From Promicromonospora umidemergens (GTDB lineage Bacteria > Actinomycetota > Actinomycetes > Actinomycetales > Cellulomonadaceae), in contig NZ_JAMTCT010000028.1 of the NCBI RefSeq assembly GCF_024171995.1, forward strand, positions 1 through 64,000: a stretch of DNA of 64,000 nt. Reading direction: 5' to 3'. Within the stretch, counting starts at the first letter, position 1; each line of letters begins with the position of its first letter. A program made the translations under genes and the position numbers. This document shows, in pieces, positions 1 to 7,929 of the stretch. The notes under the pieces are model-generated. The model was given only the letters and a program-made list of their open reading frames with translations, was not told the DNA's origin and did no database searches.

Positions 1-255
1 GCACCCGAGAGGCCTGCACCCGAGAGGCCTGCACCCGAGAGGCCTGCACCCGAGAGGCCTGCACCCGAGAGGCCTGCACCCGAGAGGCCTGCACCTCAGC
101 AGCCAGCACTTGAGAAGCAGGCACCACAGAAGCCGGCCCCCGAGCAGCCGGCACTTGAGAAGCCGGCCCCCGAGAAGCCTGCACCTCAGAAGCCGGCCCC
201 CGAGAAGCCTGCACCTCAGAAGCTGGCACCCCAGAAGCCGGCACCTGAGAAGCCG
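1..255 (+). repeat. 15-bp tandem repeat array, 17 copies, coding
   Basis: Seventeen head-to-tail 15-base units run from the left edge. The first six (1-90) are identical (gcacccgagaggcct) and the following eleven are degenerate. Each unit encodes one Ala-Pro-Glu-Arg/Lys-Pro pentapeptide in the frame of the VanW-family gene. Identity at the 5' side suggests recent copy-number expansion. The array continues beyond the window. Confidence 0.95.
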
Positions 256-2574
256 GCACCGAGTGCGTCAGCTCCCAGAGCATCGGCCCCCACAGCAGCA
301 GCAGCTGGCGGAGCCGTAGCAGCCGGTGCTTCAGCGGTGGCCGGCGCGGCAGCAGCGAGCGCTGCTCCGACGCCCGTCCCGCCCATGCCTGGGCCATCCA
401 CCCCGCCCACGCCGTCGGCGCCGCCGTCCGTCCAGCCCCGCTCGCTCGTCCCGCCGTCGAGCGCGGTGCCGCCCGCTGCTGCGGGCACCGGCGCGGTGCC
501 CCCGCCACACACGGGCCAGAACTCCTTCCTCAAGCCGCTGACCGGCGCTATCCAGCGGGTCTCGCGCCCGCTGGCTGGTACCCGCTGGTCGCCCGTGCGC
601 CCTGAGGCGACGTCGATGGCGGCCTCTGCACAGGGTCCTGCGGCGCCGAACGGACAGGGTGGTCCGCCCGGTCCCAACGGCCCGAACGGTCCCAACGGCC
701 CGAACGGCCCGAACGGCCCGAACGGTCCCAACGGTCCCAACGGCCCGAACGGCCCCCACGGCCCCAACGGGCCTCACGGTTCCAACGGTTCCAACGGTTC
801 CAGCGGCCCCAACGGCCCCAACGGCCCCATGGGACCGTACGGTTCGGGCGGCTCCGGCGAGGGGGAGTTCTTCGGCCTCGCCGGCGACGGCGCCCCGCGC
901 CGCGGCCCCAAGATCGCACTGCTCTCGGTGCTGGCCGTCGTCGTGCTGTTCGGGATCTACGCCCTGGCGGCGTGGGGCGTGAGCGACACCACGCCCGGCG
1001 ACACCACGGTGGCGGGCGTCGACGTCGGTGGCATGACGCAGGCAGAGGCGGCGTCCGCGCTCACCGAGCAGCTGGCCCCGCGGGCCAAGGAGCCGATCGA
1101 GCTCACAGCGGGTGAGGGCAAGGCACAGCTCTCTGCCGAACCGAGCGGCCTCTCGGTCGACGCCGAGGCCACGGTCGCGGAGCTCACCGGGTTCTCGCTG
1201 AGCCCGGCCCGGTTGTGGGCGCACATGTTCGGCGGCTCCGACGAGGAGCTGGTCCTGGCCGTCGACGAGGAGAAGTTCGATTCCGCGGTGGCGGGCCTCG
1301 AGGACTCCCTGGCCGTCGACGCAGTGGACGGCACCGTCGCGTTCGTCGACGGGAAGGCCGTCAAGACGGACGCGGAGGAGGGTTCGCGGATCGTCGCGAG
1401 CGAGACCGCACGCATCATCCAGGAGCGCTGGCTCCTCCAGGACGGTCCGTTCGACCTGCCGGTCGAGCCGGTCGAGCCGGCGATCACGCAGGAGGAGACC
1501 GACGAGGGCTTCGTCGTGGCGCAGAAGGTCGTCTCGGCACCGGTCACGGTGTCCGTGGGCGAGCAGTCGCCGGTGCTGTCGCCCGAGGTGCTCGCCGGGC
1601 TCGTCCGGTTCGAACAGCGGGACGGCAAGCTGGCCACCATCGTGGACCGGAAGGCGACCGTCGAGGCTGTCGTCGCAGGCACCACCGACCTGCTGCAGCT
1701 GCCGGACGACGCGCACTTCGAGTTCGTCAGCGGCACGCCGACCGTGGTGGAGGGCAAGACCGGTACTACCCTCGACCCCGCCGAGGCGGGCAAGGCCGTG
1801 CGGATCGCGGCGCAGAGCGACGACCGGGAGACGTCGGTCGAGCTGGTCGAGCAGGACCCGAAGGAGACCGTGGAGTCCCTGGAGGCCCTTGGCGTCAAGG
1901 AAGTTGTCTCCGAGTTCCACACGCCGCTGACGAACGAGCCGGTGCGTACGGACAACCTGGAGCGTGGCGCGGAGATGATCACGGGCGACCTCATCAAGCC
2001 AGGTGAGACGTTCTCGCTGCTTGACGCGCTCGCGCCGATCACGCTCGAGAACGGGTACTTCGACGCCGGTGTCGTCGAGAACGGCATGCATGTCGAGGCG
2101 GTCGGTGGCGGCCTGTCGCAGATGGCTACGACGACCTTCAACGCGGGCTTCTTCGCCGGGTACGAGGATGTCGAGCACCACGCGCACTCGTACTGGTTCC
2201 CGCGCTACCCACCGGGTCGTGAAGCCACGATCTACGTGGGTGCCAAGGACATGAAGTTCACCAACGACACTCCGTACGGCGCGGTGCTGCAGTCCTACGT
2301 GGCGGACAACGAGCTCTGGGTCAAGGTCTGGAGCACCAAGCACTACCGGGTCGAGGAGAGCACCAGCGGCAAGCAGAGCATCGTCCCGAAGACCGTGATC
2401 CACGACTCGTCGGCGGACTGCAAGCCGTATCCGGGTGGTGAGGACGGGTTCTCGATCAGTATCCACCGCAAGGTCTTCGTGGGCGACGAGCTGGCCAAGG
2501 AGAACTCGTTCAACCACTCCTACAACCCGGACAACCCGGTGGTGTGCGACAAGCCGCAAGGCTCGGGGGACTGA
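1..2574 (+). CDS. VanW-family envelope protein with N-terminal repeat tail (5' end outside window)
   Basis: The frame is open from base 1, so the first visible codon is not the start; 857 residues are seen. Order of parts: a 5-residue Ala-Pro-Glu-Arg/Lys-Pro repeat (residues 1-85), a low-complexity Pro/Ala stretch, an Asn-Gly-Pro repeat (about 224-277), a single membrane segment (about 304-326), then an extracytoplasmic part. That part begins with a YoaR/PG_binding_4-like region (DTTVAGVDVGGMTQAEA, near residue 335) and ends with a VanW domain (about 625-770; ETFSLL near 668 and GGGLSQMATTTFN near 703). VanW proteins are linked to the cell wall but their activity is not established. The long Pro-rich cytoplasmic tail is unusual; it may be a binding tether. 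An internal GTG at 337 could be mistaken for the start. The next gene follows after 19 bases. Confidence 0.85.
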   Translation, partial: APERPAPERPAPERPAPERPAPERPAPERPAPQQPALEKQAPQKPAPEQPALEKPAPEKPAPQKPAPEKPAPQKLAPQKPAPEKPAPSASAPRASAPTAAAAGGAVAAGASAVAGAAAASAAPTPVPPMPGPSTPPTPSAPPSVQPRSLVPPSSAVPPAAAGTGAVPPPHTGQNSFLKPLTGAIQRVSRPLAGTRWSPVRPEATSMAASAQGPAAPNGQGGPPGPNGPNGPNGPNGPNGPNGPNGPNGPNGPHGPNGPHGSNGSNGSSGPNGPNGPMGPYGSGGSGEGEFFGLAGDGAPRRGPKIALLSVLAVVVLFGIYALAAWGVSDTTPGDTTVAGVDVGGMTQAEAASALTEQLAPRAKEPIELTAGEGKAQLSAEPSGLSVDAEATVAELTGFSLSPARLWAHMFGGSDEELVLAVDEEKFDSAVAGLEDSLAVDAVDGTVAFVDGKAVKTDAEEGSRIVASETARIIQERWLLQDGPFDLPVEPVEPAITQEETDEGFVVAQKVVSAPVTVSVGEQSPVLSPEVLAGLVRFEQRDGKLATIVDRKATVEAVVAGTTDLLQLPDDAHFEFVSGTPTVVEGKTGTTLDPAEAGKAVRIAAQSDDRETSVELVEQDPKETVESLEALGVKEVVSEFHTPLTNEPVRTDNLERGAEMITGDLIKPGETFSLLDALAPITLENGYFDAGVVENGMHVEAVGGGLSQMATTTFNAGFFAGYEDVEHHAHSYWFPRYPPGREATIYVGAKDMKFTNDTPYGAVLQSYVADNELWVKVWSTKHYRVEESTSGKQSIVPKTVIHDSSADCKPYPGGEDGFSISIHRKVFVGDELAKENSFNHSYNPDNPVVCDKPQGSGD
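670..831 (+). repeat. 9-bp Asn-Gly-Pro coding repeat
   Basis: About eighteen near-identical 9-base units (cccaacggc/ccgaacggt variants) encode Gly-Pro-Asn/Gly-Ser-Asn triplets just before the membrane segment of the VanW-family protein. The collagen-like spacing of glycine at every third residue is clear, but proline/hydroxyproline positions are not those of true collagen. Confidence 0.9.
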
Positions 2575-2593
2575 CCAGCGGTAGGTTGCGCAC

Positions 2594-3433
2594 ATGCTTG
2601 GACGTAGCGAGCGGGAGTCTCCCGCGCACGCGGTGCTTGCCGCGCAGATAGCGGGTTGGAACGACCCGGTCGAACTGTTGGACCTCGGCACCACGGCGGA
2701 CACGCTCGCCACGGTGGCGAGCATCGAGGGCCTGGCGGCCGTGGTGCACCTGGGACACCCGGAGCACCCGGCGCCTGGCCTCGAGCGCGCCCTCCTGGAG
2801 GGCGCGTCGTCGCTCATCGTGACGGCGGCGGTGGCGGTGCCCGGCCAGTGGGTCTGGGTGGGCGCGGGGGCCACGGGCGGCCAGGTGGTGATCGACGAGG
2901 CAGGCATGCGCGACTGCGCGGGTGTGCTGCGGACCCTCGGCGCGAGCCCGCGCCTGGTGCCGACGCGCGCGACGGTCGAGGAGCGGATAGCCCTGGCGGG
3001 CGAGAGCGGGTCGCTCGTGATCGAGCGGTCCCGGATCCCGGCGGGGTTCACCGAGCTTCCGGACAGCGCGGCCCTCGCAGAGGGCGGGCCCGTCTGGTAC
3101 GGGCTGCTGGAGTCGCGCGGCGACTGGCCCCCGTTCGGCGAGCCCGCGCAGGTGTGGCTCGCGTTCGGCCCGGCTGACGACCACCTCGGCTCCCTGCAGC
3201 CGACCCTCGCGCTCGTCGCGGACGCCGGCCTCGACCTGGACCACTTGCGCAGCCAGCCGTCGACCGGTGGTCCGCACGTGTTCTTCACGTCGTTCTCCTG
3301 CCCGACGTCGGCGGCACTGAGCGACCTGGTCGCAGCGCTCACTCAGCGCGGCGTCGCGTACCGCACGCTGGCCGTCCTGCCGGGCGAGGCCTTCGTGCCA
3401 GGGCCGGACGCACTGACGCCGCGGTGGGCGTGA
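2594..3433 (+). CDS. ACT-domain protein, prephenate-dehydratase-like regulatory fold
   Basis: This is a 279-residue protein starting at ATG 2594. The C-terminal part (about 196-270) matches the ACT domain of prephenate dehydratases: LGSLQPTLALVADAGLDL, then LRSQP in the place of the usual ESRP phenylalanine-binding motif, then a beta-strand HVFFTSFS. The N-terminal 190 residues are not recognised and lack the dehydratase TRF motif, so it is unlikely to be an enzyme of that type. It overlaps the real pheA by 10 bases and is surely co-translated with it. A role as a partner or sensor in phenylalanine/tyrosine synthesis is inferred from the ACT fold and context only. Confidence 0.7.
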   Translation: MLGRSERESPAHAVLAAQIAGWNDPVELLDLGTTADTLATVASIEGLAAVVHLGHPEHPAPGLERALLEGASSLIVTAAVAVPGQWVWVGAGATGGQVVIDEAGMRDCAGVLRTLGASPRLVPTRATVEERIALAGESGSLVIERSRIPAGFTELPDSAALAEGGPVWYGLLESRGDWPPFGEPAQVWLAFGPADDHLGSLQPTLALVADAGLDLDHLRSQPSTGGPHVFFTSFSCPTSAALSDLVAALTQRGVAYRTLAVLPGEAFVPGPDALTPRWA

Positions 3434-4416
3434 CGGTGCCGGGCGCCGAGCGCGGTACGCGGGCCGCGTACCTGGGGCCGGAGGGGACGTTCACGCACCA
3501 GGCGGCGCTGGAGTGGGCGCGCCTGCACGCCACGGCAGGGGAGCCCGCCGGCGATCTGATCGCGGAGCCGCTGGACACGGTCAAGAACGTGCACGACGTC
3601 GTGGCTGCCGGCGTCGCCGACGTCGGCGTCGTCGCCATCGAGTCCTCCGTCGAGGGCTACGTGGTGCCGTCGCTGGACGCGCTGCTGTCCAGCGCGGACG
3701 TCGTGGCCGTCGACGAGGTAGCGCTCGACGTGTCGTTCGACGCGTTCGTGCGTCCTGGCCACGGCGAGCTGACCGAGGTGTCCGCGCACCCGCACGGGCT
3801 GGCGCAGTGCGCCGGCTTCGTCACGAGCACCGGGCTGGTAGGCGCTCCGGCGTCGTCCAACGCCGCCGCGTGCCGCGACGCGGGACCGGGGACCATCGCG
3901 CTCGGCCCCACGATCTGCGGCGAGCTCTACGGTCTGGAGACGTACGCGAAGGCGGTCGAGGACTTCCGCGGCGGACGCACCCGCTTCCTGGTCCTGGCCA
4001 GGCGGAGCGCGGCCGACGCGCACCTGGCGCGGTCCCGCGACGCCGGCGTGACCGCCTGGCGGACCATGCTGGCGATCACCCCTGCCGTGACCGGGCCGGG
4101 CGTGCTGGCGCGGATCACCGCGGCCTTCGGCGACCGGGGCGTCAACATGTCGAGCCTGATCACGCGGCCGCTCAAGGCGCAGCAGGGCAAGTACGTCTTC
4201 GTGGTGACGCTCGACGAGGCGCCGTGGGACCGGGGCGCGCGGGAGGTGCTGAGCGACCTGCTCGCCGCCGGCGACGCCCTCAAGACGCTCGGTCTCTTCC
4301 CTGCCCGCGGGTCCTTCGGGGCGCTCGACGGAGTGCTGGACCCCGACCACGTCCCGGTCGGCTCCGTGTCGTCGAAGGACTCCGACCCGGCGCGCGACCG
4401 GGGGCTGCTGTGGTGA
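3424..4416 (+). CDS. pheA: prephenate dehydratase
   Basis: Converts prephenate to phenylpyruvate in phenylalanine synthesis (EC 4.2.1.51), in the cytoplasm. The 330-residue protein opens with the family signature AAYLGPEGTFTHQAAL. It carries the catalytic GRTRFLVL segment with Thr186 (TRF motif) and ends with an ACT domain from about residue 226 (GVLARITAAFGDRGVNM, LITRP) that would bind phenylalanine for feedback control. GTG 3424 is chosen because it puts the first beta strand near the N-terminus and overlaps the upstream ACT-protein stop by 10 bases. It overlaps tyrA by four bases (GTGA), so dehydratase and dehydrogenase should be made together. Confidence 0.95.
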   Translation: MGVTVPGAERGTRAAYLGPEGTFTHQAALEWARLHATAGEPAGDLIAEPLDTVKNVHDVVAAGVADVGVVAIESSVEGYVVPSLDALLSSADVVAVDEVALDVSFDAFVRPGHGELTEVSAHPHGLAQCAGFVTSTGLVGAPASSNAAACRDAGPGTIALGPTICGELYGLETYAKAVEDFRGGRTRFLVLARRSAADAHLARSRDAGVTAWRTMLAITPAVTGPGVLARITAAFGDRGVNMSSLITRPLKAQQGKYVFVVTLDEAPWDRGAREVLSDLLAAGDALKTLGLFPARGSFGALDGVLDPDHVPVGSVSSKDSDPARDRGLLW

Positions 4417-5483
4417 GCGGGTTCGGCGCGCAGCGCGGGTCGGTCGGCGTCGTGGGCCTCGGGCTGATCGGCGGCTCCCTGGCCAGGGCCCTGCAGGCGG
4501 CAGCAGTGCCGGTCGTCGCGACTGACCCCGCTTCGGCGGAGGAGGCCCGGGCGGCAGGCCTCTTGGTGGCCGACGACGTCGCGGGGCTCGCCGTGCACCG
4601 ACCCGAGATCGTGGTGCTCGCCGCGCCGCTGCGCGCCATGCGGGCCGTAGCGGCTGAGCTCGCCGAGGCGCTGGCGGGGGAACTGGGCTGGGACCCGACG
4701 GTGACCGACGTCGGCTCGGTGAAGGCGCCGGTGCGCGAGGCAGTGGCCGACGCCGGCCTGGGTGACCGCTACGTGGGGGCTCACCCGATGTCGGGGACGG
4801 AGCGGAGCGGGTTCGCGGCGTCGTCGGCGGAGCTGCTGCAGGGGATCCCGTGGGCCGTGACGTGTGCGGTGGCCGGAGCCGGTGCGGCCGGGACCGACCC
4901 GGCCCGCCTGGAACTGGTGCTGCGACTCGTCACCGGCCCGCTCGGCGGGACGGCCGCAGTGCTCACCGACGAGCTGCACGACGAGGCGGCCGCCCTCGTC
5001 TCGCACGTGCCGCACGTCCTGGCCAACCAGCTGCTCGGGGCTGTGTCCGGTGCGCCGGTGCAAGACCTGGCGCTGGGCCTCGCGGCGGGATCGTTCCGGG
5101 ACGGGACCCGGGTCGGGCTCACCGACCCGCGCCGCACCGAGGCGATGGTCACGGAGAACGCCGCGTGGGTGGCTCCCGTCCTGCGGCTGGCGGCACGGGA
5201 CCTCGAGCGGCTCGCCGACGAGCTCGACTCCAACGCGCCGACGCACTGGTTCTTCGACCGGCCCGACCCGGTGCGGGAGCTGATCGGTCGCCCCGGTGGT
5301 ATGCGCGTGACGGGTCTGCGTCCGGGCGACGGGGTAGCTGGTACCGGCGCCGACGTCGGCCCGGATGTCGAGACGGTGCCGTTGACGGGCGACTGGCCCG
5401 CTGAGCTGGTGGCCCGCTGCGCGGCGGGCGCCGTGGTCATCCGGCTCGATGAACGTGGTGCGGAGCTTCGGCTGGTGCGCTGA
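4413..5483 (+). CDS. tyrA: prephenate dehydrogenase
   Basis: NAD(P)-dependent oxidative decarboxylation of prephenate to 4-hydroxyphenylpyruvate for tyrosine. The 356-residue protein has the Rossmann motif G15-L-G17-L-I-G20 at the N-terminus, the DVGSVK strand, and the substrate-site GAHPMSGTERSG with His124. A helical dimerisation region contains SHVPHVLANQLL, and a poorly conserved C-terminal tail of about 60 residues follows. GTG 4413 gives a GTGA overlap with pheA; GTG 4410 is an equally possible start. In many relatives cmk follows tyrA, but here the next gene is an unrelated low-GC orphan, so the conserved order breaks at 5484. Confidence 0.93.
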   Translation: MSGFGAQRGSVGVVGLGLIGGSLARALQAAAVPVVATDPASAEEARAAGLLVADDVAGLAVHRPEIVVLAAPLRAMRAVAAELAEALAGELGWDPTVTDVGSVKAPVREAVADAGLGDRYVGAHPMSGTERSGFAASSAELLQGIPWAVTCAVAGAGAAGTDPARLELVLRLVTGPLGGTAAVLTDELHDEAAALVSHVPHVLANQLLGAVSGAPVQDLALGLAAGSFRDGTRVGLTDPRRTEAMVTENAAWVAPVLRLAARDLERLADELDSNAPTHWFFDRPDPVRELIGRPGGMRVTGLRPGDGVAGTGADVGPDVETVPLTGDWPAELVARCAAGAVVIRLDERGAELRLVR

Positions 5484-5598
5484 AACGATTGTTTTCCGTT
5501 GCGTATAAGCAACATGTGACATTCTCGGATGCGAAACTGGCCGGGTCAAGCGAACATTCACCAATGCAGAGTTTATCTCCCCAAACTGTGAGCCACAG

Positions 5599-6063
5599 AT
5601 GACCGGATTGGGGTCGTGCGATGGCGATTATGGCCTTGATGAAATTGTGCTGATACCGCTGCCCGTTGACCGGCAAGGTGGTGTGATCGTCCCACCAGGA
5701 CTTCTCGTCAGTCCGCATGAGCTGGCCACAGCGCAGCGTTTGGCGGTTGTTGGATTCAACGTCCGGTTCAACAGGCTGTCGCACGAGCCCGGTGTGAAGA
5801 ACCCGGATGTGACGATCGGCTATCAGATCTGGGAGCTGAAGTCACCCGAGGGTGCAGGCAAGAACACAATCGCACGACAGTTCACACGAGCTGCGGCCCA
5901 GAGCGACCGGTTGGTGATCGATACCGCACGGTCGGTGCTCGATGACAGGGTTGTGCTCCAGGAGATGCGACGTCGTCTGGTCGGGGCCAAGAACTTCACC
6001 GAAGTCATGCATGTCGCCAAGAACGTGACCGCGACACGATTGACCCGCCGCGATACACTATGA
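5599..6063 (+). CDS. orphan CdiA_C-like (PD-(D/E)XK-type) nuclease domain protein
   Basis: This 154-residue protein resembles the C-terminal tRNase domain of contact-dependent inhibition toxins (CdiA_C family). The core is N68-P69-D70-V-T-I then W78-E79-L-K81-S-P, which fits the PD...ExK metal site of that nuclease fold, followed by GAGKNTIARQF and a VIDTAR strand. There is no signal peptide, no CdiA stalk, no CdiB and no recognisable immunity gene beside it. The frame is open upstream to 5509 without another usual start codon, and no good Shine-Dalgarno precedes ATG 5599, so this may be the surviving tip of a larger gene. Codon use and base composition are clearly less GC-rich than the neighbours, suggesting acquisition. 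Activity is not shown. Confidence 0.6.
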   Translation: MTGLGSCDGDYGLDEIVLIPLPVDRQGGVIVPPGLLVSPHELATAQRLAVVGFNVRFNRLSHEPGVKNPDVTIGYQIWELKSPEGAGKNTIARQFTRAAAQSDRLVIDTARSVLDDRVVLQEMRRRLVGAKNFTEVMHVAKNVTATRLTRRDTL

Positions 6064-6065
6064 GT

Positions 6066-6106
6066 GAAGGCGGCAGGCAGTGCCCACGTACAGCCCAGCC
6101 GCCTTC
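6066..6106. terminator. hairpin between convergent genes
   Basis: A perfect 9-bp inverted repeat (gaaggcggc at 6066-6074, gccgccttc at 6098-6106) sits directly after the stop of the plus-strand orphan nuclease gene and before the end of the minus-strand oxidoreductase gene. The loop is long (23 bases) and there is no T-run, so strength is uncertain. Confidence 0.45.
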
Positions 6107-6132
6107 GTCATGCCCCGACGGTTCGCCAGGCC

Positions 6133-7860
6133 TTACAACGCCTCCGCCAGAGCCCTGCCCGTCGTGCGGCCCGTGAACAAGCAGCCGCCCAGGAACGTGC
6201 CCTCCAGCGCGCGGTGCCCGTGCACGCCCCCGCCCCCGAAGCCCGCGGCCTCGCCCACCGCCCAGAGTCCCTCCAGCACGTCGCCCGCGGGGGTCAGCGC
6301 GCGGCCGGTCTCGTCGCACCAGAGCCCGCCGAGCGTCTTGCGGGTCAGCACCGACAGGCGTACCGCGAGCAGCGGCCCGTCCTTCGGGTCGCTGAGGGCG
6401 CGCGGCGGCGCCACCCGGATCGCCTTGTCCACGATGAAGTGCCGCGCGGCCGCCGTCGCCACGACCTGGGGGTCCTTGCCGAGCCCCGTGGCGACCTGCG
6501 CGTCCCGGGCCGTCATGAGAGCGGCCAGCGCCTCGCTCTCGATGTGTCCGGACGAGCCTTCGGTCGCCTCGGTGAGGGCGTTCATCTTGCCGGCGAGCTC
6601 GGCTGGCGAGTCCGCCCAGAGGAACTCCTCCGACTGCTCAGCGAAGGTCCGCACCGGCACCGACCTGCCGCGCACCCGCTCGAGGAGCAGCGGCACGGAC
6701 TTCCCGGTCAGGTCCGGGTTCTGCTCGGAGCCCGACAGCGCGAACTCCTTCTCCATGATGGCCTTGTTCAGGACGAACCAGGAGTGGTCGTCGCCCCGCG
6801 TGGTCACGTGCCGCAGCGCCCCGAGCGCGTCGAAACCGGGGTACAGCGGGCCGGGCAGGCGCCCGCCGTCGGCGTCGAGCCAGAGCGACGACGGGCCGGG
6901 CAGGATCCGGATGCCGTGCTTGGACCAGACCGGCGAGTGGTTCGCGATGCCCTCCGGGTAGTGCCACATGCGGTCCTCGTGCACCAGCGCGGCGCCCGAC
7001 GCCGCGGCGACGCCCAGCATGAGCCCGTCCGTGGAGTCCGGTACGCCGGACAGCATCCGCGTCGGCAGGTGCCCGGCGTCGGCGGACCAGTGGGCGCGTG
7101 CCAGGCCGTGGTTCGCACCGATGCCACCGCTCGCGACGACGACGGCGTGCGCGGACAGCTCCACCTCGCCGGTCACGGTGCGGCCGGAGGGCTCGCCGCG
7201 GCCGGCGTCGTCGTCGGCCAGGATCTCCGCGCGGACCCCGGTGACCCGCCCGTCCGTGGTGACAAGGGACGTGACGCGGTGGCGGAAGCGCAGGTCCAGC
7301 AGACCCGCCCGGTTCGCCTCGTGCGCCGCCACGACGAACGGCTCGACGACGGCGGGACCCGTGCCCCACGTGACGTGGAAGCGGGGCACTGAATTGCCAT
7401 GAGCGTTGCCGTGCGATCCAACCGGGTAGCCGCCGCGCTCCGCCCACTGGACCAGCGGGAACCAGCGCACGCCCTTGGCGTGCATCCACGACCGCAGGTC
7501 GCCGGCGGCGAACTCGACGAACCCCTTGGCCCACCGGTACCCGAACCGGTCGGGGCCCTCGCCACGTTCGGCACCGGGCGCGAACTGGGCGGAGCCGAGC
7601 CAGTCGGCGAAGGCGAGGTCGAACGAGTCCTTGACCTTGAGGCGGCGCTGCTCGGGGGAGTCCACGAGGAACAGCCCGCCGAACGACCACCAGGCCTGCC
7701 CGCCCAGCGACGCGGCGGGCTCCTGGTCGAGCAGGATCACCCGCTTGCCCGACGCCGTCAGCTCGGTAGCGGTGACGAGCCCCGACAGCCCCGCACCGAT
7801 GACTATGACGTCGGTGTCGACCGCTGCGGCAACGTCGTTGTTGTAGACGGAGTCAGTCAT
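6133..7860 (-). CDS. FAD-binding dehydrogenase
   Basis: This 575-residue flavoprotein belongs to the FAD_binding_2 group (fumarate reductase/ketosteroid dehydrogenase-like; the COG3573 type). Residues 17-45 hold the dinucleotide motif IVIGAGLSG with G22-x-G24-x-x-G27 followed by the acidic LLDQE end. The C-terminus closes the FAD site with GLWAVGEAAGFGGGGVHGHR. No signal peptide or membrane segment is visible. The substrate cannot be told from sequence; related proteins are annotated only as oxidoreductases. It is 69 bases downstream of glgX on the same strand, so joint transcription is possible but not required. Confidence 0.8.
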   Translation of the reverse strand: MTDSVYNNDVAAAVDTDVIVIGAGLSGLVTATELTASGKRVILLDQEPAASLGGQAWWSFGGLFLVDSPEQRRLKVKDSFDLAFADWLGSAQFAPGAERGEGPDRFGYRWAKGFVEFAAGDLRSWMHAKGVRWFPLVQWAERGGYPVGSHGNAHGNSVPRFHVTWGTGPAVVEPFVVAAHEANRAGLLDLRFRHRVTSLVTTDGRVTGVRAEILADDDAGRGEPSGRTVTGEVELSAHAVVVASGGIGANHGLARAHWSADAGHLPTRMLSGVPDSTDGLMLGVAAASGAALVHEDRMWHYPEGIANHSPVWSKHGIRILPGPSSLWLDADGGRLPGPLYPGFDALGALRHVTTRGDDHSWFVLNKAIMEKEFALSGSEQNPDLTGKSVPLLLERVRGRSVPVRTFAEQSEEFLWADSPAELAGKMNALTEATEGSSGHIESEALAALMTARDAQVATGLGKDPQVVATAAARHFIVDKAIRVAPPRALSDPKDGPLLAVRLSVLTRKTLGGLWCDETGRALTPAGDVLEGLWAVGEAAGFGGGGVHGHRALEGTFLGGCLFTGRTTGRALAEAL

Positions 7861-7929
7861 GAGCGCACTTTAACCGGGACATACCTCCCACGGTGCTGCC
7901 AGCAGGTCATTTCGAGGGTGAAACGGCGC

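Noticed and set aside
1-264. CRISPR array at the left edge
   Set aside because: The units are directly adjacent with no spacers and are read in frame as Ala-Pro-Glu-Arg-Pro.
331-3342. 1003-codon minus-strand frame opposite the VanW and ACT genes
   Set aside because: It is antisense to well-supported genes, composed of Arg/Gly/Ala-rich sequence without motifs, as expected from the third-position GC bias of the opposite strand.
5599-6063. Complete contact-dependent inhibition (cdiBAI) locus
   Set aside because: There is no CdiB, no filamentous CdiA part and no immunity-like gene on either side.
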